DNA of 8,125 bases from Nitrospinota bacterium. Lineage in GTDB: Bacteria > Nitrospinota > Nitrospinia > UBA9942. Position 1 is the stretch's first letter; each line of letters starts with the position of its first letter. The notes below the pieces were generated by a model, which worked only from the letters and a program-made list of their open reading frames with translations, did not search any database and was not told the DNA's origin. Both the position numbers and the translations under genes were made by a program. The stretch covers positions 1-8,125 of the forward strand of contig JACQEW010000407.1 in the NCBI GenBank assembly GCA_016200365.1, written 5' to 3'. Shown here in pieces: positions 1 to 5,774 of this stretch.

Positions 1-209
1 CCCTCCCCTACTTCAGTTAATCGTCCAAAGATGCTATATCTAAATGCAGCGCAAATCCCATTCCATATCTCTGACAATATCCTGTTGAAGAGACTGTAAG
101 AATATATTTCATCCAGTCTATCTTCAAATGCCCTGTAACTGTAATAGATAGTCTTTATAGTATTTACAAATATGCTATTTTCTATCCACTGTTGTATAAC
201 CTGTCTCAT
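1..209 (-). CDS. 5' end of an unidentified gene, truncated by the window edge
   Basis: An open frame runs from an ATG at 209 leftward off the window, giving 69 complete codons without a stop. An in-frame TAA lies just upstream (215-213), so 209 is the first possible ATG. The product starts MRQVIQQWIENSIF and ends, at the edge, with YSIFGRLTEVGE. It is rich in aromatic and basic residues and looks like amphipathic helices ahead of a membrane domain. The 'S-I-F/L-G-R-L-T' pattern reminds me of the N-terminal leader of some O-antigen ligase-type polysaccharide proteins, but this is recollection of style and not a firm family match. The gene is co-directional with pgeF, from which a repeat element separates it. 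No clear Shine-Dalgarno sequence is visible before the ATG. I am fairly sure it is coding and unsure of function. Confidence 0.6.
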   Translation of the reverse strand, partial: MRQVIQQWIENSIFVNTIKTIYYSYRAFEDRLDEIYSYSLFNRILSEIWNGICAAFRYSIFGRLTEVGE

Positions 210-227
210 AATTTAAGGAATTTCAAT

Positions 228-294
228 GTAGGGCAAGCCTTTAGCCCCCGATTGTTTCTGTCGGGTGTTATGCAGGGCTAAAGCCCTGCCCTAC
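228..294. repeat. Palindromic GTAGGGC/GGGCTTTAGCCC element
   Basis: The left arm starts GTAGGGCAAGCCTTTAGCCC at 228. The right arm ends at 294 and its reverse complement differs from the left arm at only two of 20 positions. An inner CCCGA/TCGGG pair extends the hairpin. This is a common dispersed-repeat style in environmental genomes. It fills half of the gap between the end of pgeF and the start of the left-edge gene, and could fold in that transcript. There is no T-run typical of an intrinsic terminator. Confidence 0.8.
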
Positions 295-302
295 GGTGTG
301 TT

Positions 303-316
303 GCTGCCAAAGGCAG
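303..316. repeat. Short GC-rich hairpin downstream of pgeF
   Basis: A short perfect inverted repeat, GCTGCC-AA-GGCAGC or with a 3-nt loop depending on pairing, lies between the pgeF stop codon and the palindromic element at 228-294. On the minus strand it is not followed by a T-run, so I do not call it an intrinsic terminator. It may be a separate small repeat or a transcript-stabilising hairpin. Confidence 0.4.
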
Positions 317-341
317 CCTAATTTATTTATGATAACATACC

Positions 342-1106
342 CTATTCTTTAATCGCTACAAAAGTTAACATCCTTCCTGCATTTTTACCTTCCCTCCGGT
401 ATGAAAAAAATCTGTCATTATGGCATGATGTGCAAAACTCCGTAGTAAATATAGTTTCCTGCTTCAATCCTGCCTCAATCAACTGCATTCTATTAGCCTT
501 TTTAATATCTAACATCCATTTTTCATCATCTTTTTTTATGGCAATATCTTTCCAATATGAGAATTTTTCTTTAAATGGATTAATACAACTATCATCTACT
601 TCATAACAGCATTCACTTATACCGGGTCCGATGGCAGCAATAATATCCTGAGATTTAATGTCAAACAAATCTTTCATTTTATTAACAGTCTTTTTTGAAA
701 TCTCCAGAGATATCCCAACTCTCCCTGCATGGACAATACCAACAGCCCTCCCTTTTACATCCGCCAATATTACCGGCAGGCAGTCTGCCGTAAAAACCCC
801 TATTGGCAATGATTTCATGTTTGTTATGATTGCATCTGCTTCTATTTGAAGTGATGAGTGGTGAGTGGTAAGTGGCGAGTCAATAACACAAATACTGTCC
901 CCATGAACCTGCTTCACTGTAAATACCTTGCCAAATCCCCCGACCCATCCACTGGATGGGTGCCCCGCCCCCTTTGCTAAAGGGGGGATTGGGGGGGTTA
1001 GATTTTCGAGAATATCCTCTATATCTCCGCAGAATCTCGTTGTAAAGGCATGGGCTATATTGCCTATCTCGTTAAGCCGATTAGAAATTATATACCTATC
1101 ACGCAT
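342..1106 (-). CDS. pgeF: Peptidoglycan editing factor PgeF (YfiH/laccase-domain, purine nucleoside phosphorylase-like)
   Basis: The 254-residue product has the family's metal-site pattern: KQVHG (His68), TADCLP (Cys109) and VHAGR (His126). It also has the C-terminal CTSCHNDRFFSYRREG...GRM signature (residues 225-246). Members are cytoplasmic zinc-dependent enzymes; purine nucleoside phosphorylase and adenosine deaminase activities have been reported, and the E. coli protein prevents mis-incorporation in peptidoglycan precursors. Length is normal for the family. Residues about 37-60, where relatives carry the SLNL...GD region, are instead encoded by a dispersed repeat (LTPPIPPLAKG...). Residues 75-87 (SPLTTHHSS) are encoded by a second repeat. 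The canonical HAGWRG is HAGRVG here. The start is supported by GGAG at 1117-1114, 7 nt before the ATG. The start overlaps the upstream radical SAM gene by 19 nt, suggesting translational coupling. Confidence 0.93.
   Translation of the reverse strand: MRDRYIISNRLNEIGNIAHAFTTRFCGDIEDILENLTPPIPPLAKGAGHPSSGWVGGFGKVFTVKQVHGDSICVIDSPLTTHHSSLQIEADAIITNMKSLPIGVFTADCLPVILADVKGRAVGIVHAGRVGISLEISKKTVNKMKDLFDIKSQDIIAAIGPGISECCYEVDDSCINPFKEKFSYWKDIAIKKDDEKWMLDIKKANRMQLIEAGLKQETIFTTEFCTSCHNDRFFSYRREGKNAGRMLTFVAIKE
846..884. repeat. GAGTGGTGAGTGG-type word repeat inside pgeF
   Basis: The plus strand reads as several degenerate copies of a GTGAGTGG-like word (GATGAGTGG, GTGAGTGG, TAAGTGGCGAGT). It is in frame within pgeF and encodes residues 75-87, including SPLTTHHSSL, in the variable loop between the catalytic His68 region and the EADAIIT strand. 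The composition is unlike the surrounding coding sequence. Confidence 0.65.
934..1001. repeat. Palindromic repeat of the PPIPPLAKG type inside pgeF
   Basis: There are two adjacent perfect palindromes: a 9-bp arm pair around C952 (943-961), and CCCCCTTT-GCT-AAAGGGGG (968-986). An outer C-rich/G-rich pair (AATCCCCC near 934 and ATTGGGGG near 988) flanks them. The minus-strand translation, LTPPIPPLAKG followed by GHPSSGWVGGFG, is the typical read-through of this dispersed repeat family in other genomes. It replaces a family-conserved segment of PgeF (residues about 37-60) without breaking the frame. Confidence 0.8.
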
Positions 1107-2860
1107 TCAAAATCTCCACATCTCCTGCATTCCCCTCCCATTTCATGGAACGGGACAAGTTTTTCCGGACATGATGGGGTCGTTTCCCCCTCTCTACTCT
1201 TCTTTGCCTCTTTTACAAGATAATCTTTTCTCACACCTGAATCAATAAAATCCCACGGTAAAATCTCATTATAATCCCTCTCCCGATAAACATAAAATTC
1301 AGGGTTTATATTTGTCTCCCTGAAGGTCTTAAACCAGTCGCCATTTAATTGATGACACTTAAAGAGTAATTCTCCAACCCTTCTGTCCCCGAGAGAGAGA
1401 AGGGTCTGAACAAATGACCACTTGGGCAATTCATGGATGACATGGACATTGCTTACACCTCTAAGCCCTGATTTTATCTTTTTAATCTTTAGGTTTAATG
1501 ATGCAACATCTCCCATCCTTTCCCATTGATATGGCGTAGAGGGCTTGGGTATGAAGGGATTAATACTTAATGTGATATTTCCAAGATGTTTTTTACCTCT
1601 TGCAATCTTCAAAATCGAGTGTTTTATCCTCTTCGACAGGACGATAATCGCCTCTATATCATCGTCAGTCTCTGTAGGAAGTCCGATAAGAAAGTACAGC
1701 TTAAAATCAGGTATTCCTGCCGAAACTATAAACTGAGCTGCGGCGATAATCTCATCATCGCCCATTTCCTTATTTATAACCCTTCTTAATCTTTCAGAGC
1801 CTGCCTCGGGTGCGATTGTAGCAGTCCTGTGTCCACTGTCGGATAAGAATTTGATTAATCGTTCAGACAGTTTATCTAACCTCAATGAAGACACAGATAT
1901 AATTCCCCCTATTCTTTCTATGCCTTCACAAATTTTATCTATTTCAGGATTATCACATATCGCCGAACCGACAAGTCCAATTTTTTTTCTATATTTTAAT
2001 CCCTCAGATATATCTTTAAGCACAACTTCAGCACTGTAGTTTCTCGGGGGACGGTAACTGTATCCCGCCAGACAAAACCTGCAGTGTTTTCCACACCCCC
2101 TGCCAACCTCAATCAGATACATATCGCCGAATATTGTATTAGATGTTATTATCCGAGAAGAGGTAGGAGTTTTGTTTAAATCTTTTACCCACCTCCGTTT
2201 AACCTTTTGAGGGAAGCCGTCTTGCGGCAGTATTTTTTCAATTACGCCTGATTTATTATAAGTTATCTCATATCCAGATGGCACATAGACGCCTTCAACA
2301 ACTGATAATCTTTTATAAAGCCCCTCCCTGCCTTCACTATTTTCTCTCAATACTTCAACAATTTCGGCGATTGCCTCATCCCATTCTCCAATAAAAAATA
2401 CATCAATAAAATCAGAGAGAGGCTCCGGGTTAAATGTAGCGCATATCCCGCCCATTAATATTAAAGGGTATCTTCCATTTCTGTCGCTGCTTCTTATAGG
2501 TATATGAGAAAGACTGAGCATCCGGAGTATATTTATATAATCCGATTCAAAAGTAACTGAAAAAGCAACAATATCGAAATCATGCACAGGGGTCTGGGAT
2601 TCAAGTGAAAATAGGGGAATATTTTCTTTTTGAAAATGGATTACATCTTCCTGAGAAGGAAGAAACACCCTTTCGCAGAGGATGTCGGCATGCAGGTTAA
2701 GGAGGGAATATATCTTTTGAAACCCGATGTTAGACATCCCTATCTGATAGGTATTCGGGTAACAGAGGGCAAAGGTTATCTTCCCGCCAAAAGATTTCTT
2801 TACAGCGCCTGTCTCCTCCGATATGAGACCCTTCATCCTTTCATAAAGCTGCCATGACAT
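1088..2860 (-). CDS. B12-binding-type radical SAM protein, TIGR03960-like
   Basis: The 590-residue product has an N-terminal cobalamin-binding-like Rossmann region (residues about 25-165; LCYPNTYQIGMSNIGF, then ILMGGICATFNPEP). It lacks the DxHxxG motif, as is usual in this family. The radical SAM core follows, with CGKHCRFC (Cys256, Cys260, Cys263) to ligate the [4Fe-4S] cluster, and later TIAPEAGSERLRRVINKE and LYFLIGLPTETDDDI. The C-terminus carries a cysteine cluster (Cys564, Cys578, Cys581, Cys586) and a 'GETTPSC' stretch resembling the family's ETTPDC tail. Members are often coded next to a DUF2344/TIGR03936-type partner, which is absent here. The substrate is unknown. An in-frame TAA lies 6 nt upstream of the ATG, fixing the earliest start. 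No Shine-Dalgarno is visible because a CACCAG repeat sits immediately upstream. The gene overlaps pgeF downstream by 19 nt. Confidence 0.9.
   Translation of the reverse strand: MSWQLYERMKGLISEETGAVKKSFGGKITFALCYPNTYQIGMSNIGFQKIYSLLNLHADILCERVFLPSQEDVIHFQKENIPLFSLESQTPVHDFDIVAFSVTFESDYINILRMLSLSHIPIRSSDRNGRYPLILMGGICATFNPEPLSDFIDVFFIGEWDEAIAEIVEVLRENSEGREGLYKRLSVVEGVYVPSGYEITYNKSGVIEKILPQDGFPQKVKRRWVKDLNKTPTSSRIITSNTIFGDMYLIEVGRGCGKHCRFCLAGYSYRPPRNYSAEVVLKDISEGLKYRKKIGLVGSAICDNPEIDKICEGIERIGGIISVSSLRLDKLSERLIKFLSDSGHRTATIAPEAGSERLRRVINKEMGDDEIIAAAQFIVSAGIPDFKLYFLIGLPTETDDDIEAIIVLSKRIKHSILKIARGKKHLGNITLSINPFIPKPSTPYQWERMGDVASLNLKIKKIKSGLRGVSNVHVIHELPKWSFVQTLLSLGDRRVGELLFKCHQLNGDWFKTFRETNINPEFYVYRERDYNEILPWDFIDSGVRKDYLVKEAKKSREGETTPSCPEKLVPFHEMGGECRRCGDFECVIGI
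1114..1117 (-). promoter_or_regulatory. Ribosome binding site for pgeF
   Basis: GGAG on the minus strand lies 7 nt before the ATG at 1106, inside the 3' end of the radical SAM gene. It decides the pgeF start and fits translational coupling across the 19-nt overlap. Confidence 0.7.
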
Positions 2861-2872
2861 TAGTTACATGAG

Positions 2873-2943
2873 CACCAGAGCACCAGTCACCAGAGCACCA
2901 GAGATAAATAAAAACTGGTGACTGGTGCCCTGGTGCTCTGGTG
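2873..2943. repeat. CACCAG-word inverted repeat
   Basis: The left side (from 2873) is a run of CACCAG words (CACCAGAGCACCAG, TCACCAG, AGCACCAGAG). After an A/T-rich loop, the right side (2915-2943) is the same words inverted (CTGGTGACTGGTG, CCTGGTGCTCTGGTG). It fills almost all of the 86-nt gap between the zinc-ribbon gene stop and the radical SAM gene start. A transcript would form a long imperfect hairpin there. A short T-run on the minus strand lies in the loop and not after the stem, so it is not a standard intrinsic terminator. Confidence 0.85.
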
Positions 2944-2946
2944 TCC

Positions 2947-4932
2947 TTATTTGACCTTCAATTCTTCTATTTCAACCTTCTTTATCCTTCCGTTTTTTAT
3001 ATTCTCATTAAGATGACGGATTACTACCTCCTTTAATTTCTCTCTTACAAAGTGGGTATCTTCATAAAATTTATCTCTGAAGAATTGTTCAACGGAATCC
3101 TCCACTATTCCTTCATAATATAATGGATCCTTCTTAACCGTATCTGCAGTTTCTTTATTATCGAACTCCAGTTTTATATTCATGGTCATGACTTTAGTAT
3201 CCTCGGAGCTAAAGGATACAGGCAATATAATACCCAATCTTGCCAGTCTTTCTTCGGGAACAGGCGGTGCGGGAGGAGTTGAGGTCGTCTGTATTTCTGC
3301 CTGCGAAGGCTGCTGCGATTCAGTTAGATTCGCTTCGCGGGACGGCTCAGGCTTCTTTTCTATTTCCGGAGGCTTCTCTGTTTCTAAAGGTTTAACCGGT
3401 TCTTCTGTTAGATTCGCTTCGCTCACTACAGGCTTTTTCTCCTCAACATGAGGTCTTTTTGCAGAAGGTCTCTCTTTTACGGCTACAATTTCTTCCTTCT
3501 CCTTTACACTGGACATCCATTTCTTCCCAACTACTACAATAACCCCGATTCCGCCGGCAAGAATTGCAAGTATAATAAATGATAGGACTATCAGTTTCCA
3601 TGTTATTTTTATTTTACCGGGATGTGCCTCTGCCAAGTCTGCCGATGGACCTTCCGTTAAACCTGTAGAATCCTGTTGAGCCGGCTTTTTAAAAAATCTC
3701 CCCCGCAATCTTGATAAATAGGATGATATAAAGAAAATAAGATACTGGACCCTTTCCATTCCCCGCTTAAAAAATGCGGGGACAGGTATCTTTCCAAAGA
3801 ATCCGGCATCTTTAGGTTTAAACTCCTCTTCCAAATCAGCCATTACATCTATCGGCGATACATCTTCTACGGCTGTATCAGAGACAGGACGATGAACTTC
3901 GGTTTCTAAATTTTCAGATGAAACCATTGTAACATCTAACGATTCAGATGCTTTTTTCATAGCCTCATCAAATTTAGAAGGTACGGGAATAGCTTCTCCT
4001 GATACTGCAGACCCTTTTTGCACATCACCAATGCCCATTGCTGTGTCTTCCATCAACTTGTCTAAATCCACCTCGCCTCCATCACCTGCCTGTAATGATG
4101 TTGTATCAGGAGGTGCAGTCGGCAATTCCATTCCCTCAATTAATGCCTTCTCCCCTCCAATATTCTCTTTTGGTGCCAGCTCTAATGAACCGGCAAGGAG
4201 TTTATTCATTTCTTCCTGGCTCAGAATGCCTCCTCCTTTTATATCTGTATCTAAAGGGACAAATTCCTCGTCAGAGAAAATAGGCAGTTCGTCCTTTAGA
4301 TTCGGTTCAGCTTCCTTTTTTTCTTCCTCTGCCACTGAGCCTTGTGCCGACCCTGACTTATCTGACCCTGAATCCCCTGTTGATTCAGGGTCAGGGGATT
4401 CAGCTTTCTTTTCTTCCAATTCATTTAAAAACTCATCAATATCCACTTCCTCTGTATACGACTCGTCCTTTTTTGATTCCGCTGTAACAGAAGGCATAAT
4501 ATCTTCCGTAAAAATAGAGATATCTTCTTCAATCGTCTTTTTTCCTGATACGGGAAGGTCTTCCTTTAAAATGTCTTTAAGCCGCTCTTCGCCAGGCAGG
4601 ATTTTTTCTTTTAATATATCGGATTCTATTTCATTTAAAAGCTCGCCAACTTCATCTCCTTCATCTTTAACAGCCGTTCCCTTATTCTCTAAAGAATCGT
4701 AATCTTCCGCCTCTTGCTCTTTGCCCCCTCCCCCTTCAAGAATAGCCCTCTCTTCCCATTTTGATATATTCTCTTTCAGGCTGCTGACGATATTATTCAA
4801 TTCAACGGCTTCTCTCTTCCTTACAAAGAATATACTCCCGCATTTATAACATTTAGCCTTTATGCCTTCGGCGGTAATAATATCGTCCCTTACTTTATAT
4901 TTTGATGTGCACTTAGGACAGCGAAGAATCAT
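2947..4932 (-). CDS. MJ0042-type zinc-ribbon membrane protein with FliM-like motif and FliL-like C-terminal domain
   Basis: The 661-residue product begins with a zinc ribbon: CPKC (Cys5, Cys8) and CYKC (Cys28, Cys31), as in MJ0042-type fingers. Residues about 45-400 are acidic and low-complexity, with several short D/E-x-x-LL motifs. One of these, GILSQEEMNKLLAGSLE (235-251), closely resembles the N-terminal motif of the flagellar switch proteins FliM/FliY. One hydrophobic span (about 446-468, KLIVLSFIILAILAGG...) predicts N-in topology. A Pro/Glu/Lys-rich linker follows (about 480-560). The last 100 residues (about 562-661), with the strand MTMNIKLEF, a helix through EDSVEQFFRDK and the end LKEVVIRHLNENIKNG, resemble FliL. 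I do not see a DUF3426 domain. A motility or envelope role is inferred only; no flagellar genes are nearby. The start is chosen because the ribbon begins at residue 1; no Shine-Dalgarno is visible. Confidence 0.8.
   Translation of the reverse strand: MILRCPKCTSKYKVRDDIITAEGIKAKCYKCGSIFFVRKREAVELNNIVSSLKENISKWEERAILEGGGGKEQEAEDYDSLENKGTAVKDEGDEVGELLNEIESDILKEKILPGEERLKDILKEDLPVSGKKTIEEDISIFTEDIMPSVTAESKKDESYTEEVDIDEFLNELEEKKAESPDPESTGDSGSDKSGSAQGSVAEEEKKEAEPNLKDELPIFSDEEFVPLDTDIKGGGILSQEEMNKLLAGSLELAPKENIGGEKALIEGMELPTAPPDTTSLQAGDGGEVDLDKLMEDTAMGIGDVQKGSAVSGEAIPVPSKFDEAMKKASESLDVTMVSSENLETEVHRPVSDTAVEDVSPIDVMADLEEEFKPKDAGFFGKIPVPAFFKRGMERVQYLIFFISSYLSRLRGRFFKKPAQQDSTGLTEGPSADLAEAHPGKIKITWKLIVLSFIILAILAGGIGVIVVVGKKWMSSVKEKEEIVAVKERPSAKRPHVEEKKPVVSEANLTEEPVKPLETEKPPEIEKKPEPSREANLTESQQPSQAEIQTTSTPPAPPVPEERLARLGIILPVSFSSEDTKVMTMNIKLEFDNKETADTVKKDPLYYEGIVEDSVEQFFRDKFYEDTHFVREKLKEVVIRHLNENIKNGRIKKVEIEELKVK
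3323..3422. repeat. Two direct copies of GTTAGATTCGCTTCGC in the linker of the zinc-ribbon gene
   Basis: The 16-bp word occurs exactly at 3323-3338 and 3407-3422. In the minus-strand frame both copies encode the tetrapeptide EANL followed by TE (SEANLTE and REANLTE), within the extracytoplasmic Pro/Glu/Lys linker. This looks like a dispersed repeat tolerated in a disordered segment. Confidence 0.75.
4364..4403. repeat. Interlaced palindromes inside the acidic region of the zinc-ribbon gene
   Basis: GACCCTGAATC (4364-4374) is inverted at 4382-4392. CTGAATCCCCTG (4368-4379) is inverted at 4392-4403. The two pairings are mutually exclusive. The minus-strand frame reads ESPDPESTGDSGSDK, a low-complexity stretch, so the palindromes may be a small repeat insertion or a by-product of repetitive coding. 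Confidence 0.6.
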
Positions 4933-5038
4933 GATGTATATTCTAACAAATTTTTAAAAGAGAGGCATCTGTTTTTGTGGATAATTGGACAGATATGTCG
5001 AATTGAGGGGGTATAAGAAAAAACAAAAAAGCAACCGC

Positions 5039-5155
5039 AATGGAACACGGATAACACTGATGACACGGATTATCACAGATAAAAAAACAAAAAATTTTCT
5101 AATTCTTTAAAAAATCCGTGTAAATCTGTGTAATCTGTGTCATCCGTGTTCTATT
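5039..5155. repeat. CACGGAT-word inverted repeat, copy 1
   Basis: The left arm (5039-5082) is a chain of 8-12 nt words around ACACGGAT/ACACTGAT. The right arm (from about 5112 to 5155) is the same chain inverted (ATCCGTGT, ATCTGTGT). The arms match over about 43 nt with few mismatches, around an A/T-rich loop. It lies between dksA and the zinc-ribbon gene. A second copy of the family is at 7861-8036. Confidence 0.88.
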
Positions 5156-5181
5156 CTTTTCCGACTTGTTCGGGTTAGGAT

Positions 5182-5547
5182 TTAGCTCATCAGCTTTTTT
5201 TCATTTTTCTCCTGCTCCTCTTTACAGCCGATACAAAGGGTAGCCACAGGACGAACCTTTAATCTGTTTACACTTATATCTTCGCCGCATTTCTCACAGA
5301 CACCAAAGGTTTTATCCTCGATTCTTTCGAGCGCTTCATCTATTTTTTTCAGCAGCTTTCTCTCCCTGTCCCTCAGCCTTAAAGTGAAATTTCTGTCAGT
5401 CTCCATCGAAGACCTGTCAACGCTGTCGGACAGCTCTTCTCCTGCCACTACCAGCCTTTCATTCATGGTTCTGGCAGCGTCCGAAAGAATTTCCTGTTTC
5501 TGCTTCAGAAGCTCCTCTTTAAAATAATCGCGAGTCTTTTGATCCAT
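5182..5547 (-). CDS. dksA: DksA/TraR-family zinc-finger transcription regulator
   Basis: The 121-residue product has an N-terminal coiled coil (residues about 5-75) and a C4 zinc finger, CEKC (Cys84, Cys87) and CIGC (Cys105, Cys108), in the family's arrangement (FGVCEKCGEDI, RPVATLCIGCK). DksA-type proteins enter the RNA polymerase secondary channel and, with ppGpp, adjust transcription of rRNA and amino-acid genes. The coiled-coil tip, DSVDRSS, keeps the two key Asp (Asp41, Asp44) of the DxxDxA motif but has Ser46 where E. coli DksA has Ala76. At 121 residues it is shorter than E. coli DksA (151), lacking the N-terminal extension, as many DksA-like proteins do. A strong GGAGG lies 10 nt before the ATG. 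It is transcribed divergently from nrnA. Confidence 0.92.
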   Translation of the reverse strand: MDQKTRDYFKEELLKQKQEILSDAARTMNERLVVAGEELSDSVDRSSMETDRNFTLRLRDRERKLLKKIDEALERIEDKTFGVCEKCGEDISVNRLKVRPVATLCIGCKEEQEKNEKKLMS

Positions 5548-5557
5548 CTCTTATTAG

Positions 5558-5562
5558 CCTCC
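5558..5562 (-). promoter_or_regulatory. Shine-Dalgarno sequence of dksA
   Basis: GGAGG on the minus strand lies 10 nt upstream of the dksA ATG at 5547. It is the strongest ribosome binding site in the window and contrasts with the repeat-abutted genes, which lack one. Confidence 0.75.
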
Positions 5563-5580
5563 AATACTCTTTTTTACTTT

Positions 5581-5607
5581 TTACTATATTTTTTATAACC
5601 ATGTCAA
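5581..5607 (-). promoter_or_regulatory. Candidate sigma-70 promoter for dksA
   Basis: On the minus strand TTGACA (5607-5602) is a perfect -35 hexamer. The following tract is A/T-rich, with TAGTAA (5586-5581) as the best -10 at a short 15-nt spacing. The -35 is convincing and the -10 is not, so the call is tentative. Confidence 0.4.
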
Positions 5608-5637
5608 GCTTTTAAGTTTTCCTTAAACCCAAGTTTA

Positions 5638-5718
5638 CCCCGTTAGAAGTTATACTGACTGAGAAGTAATGAAATAATCAACCGTTAGATAATCTCAAAT
5701 AGGGAACTTCTAACGGGG
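5638..5718. repeat. Inverted repeat with CCCCGTTAGAAGTT arms
   Basis: Perfect 14-bp arms at 5638-5651 and 5705-5718 enclose about 53 nt. It lies in the divergent dksA/nrnA intergenic region, just upstream of the nrnA promoter. The compact form with a unique centre resembles a small non-autonomous mobile element (MITE-like). No flanking duplication was identified and no transposase is present. Confidence 0.85.
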
Positions 5719-5737
5719 TTTACCACACAAAAATACT

Positions 5738-5765
5738 TTGACTAAAAATAATTTTGATATATAAT
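5738..5765 (+). promoter_or_regulatory. Sigma-70-type promoter for nrnA-rodZ
   Basis: TTGACT (5738-5743) and a perfect TATAAT (5760-5765) are spaced by 16 nt, with an A/T-rich spacer. A start of transcription near 5772 would give a leader of about 85 nt that is almost wholly the palindrome at 5775-5850. It is the best promoter in the window. The 309-nt intergenic region 5548-5856 otherwise holds the dksA signals and two inverted repeats. Confidence 0.75.
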
Positions 5766-5774
5766 CCCCATAAG

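Noticed and set aside
342..1106. pgeF as a pseudogene because of two internal repeats.
   Set aside because: The frame is intact, the catalytic His/Cys/His residues and C-terminal signature are present, and the ribosome binding site is good.
928..1248. A plus-strand open frame spanning the pgeF/radical SAM overlap.
   Set aside because: It is antisense to two well-supported genes and begins in a palindromic repeat; its product has no recognisable domain.
2873..2943. An intrinsic terminator between the zinc-ribbon and radical SAM genes.
   Set aside because: The stem is an imperfect word palindrome, and the only T-rich tract lies in the loop instead of after the stem on the transcribed strand.
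4031..4702. A 223-codon serine-rich open frame on the plus strand.
   Set aside because: It is antisense to the acidic region of the zinc-ribbon gene. Its Ser/Pro-rich composition is what the complement of Glu/Lys/Asp codons gives, and no family features are visible.
2947..4932. Annotation of the large protein as a DUF3426 family member, the usual partner of an N-terminal MJ0042 zinc ribbon.
   Set aside because: The region after the membrane span lacks the expected DUF3426 pattern and instead resembles FliL.
5039..5155. A CRISPR array, because of regularly spaced ACACGGAT words.
   Set aside because: The words are adjacent or separated by 1-4 nt, with no spacers of uniform length, and the second half is inverted.
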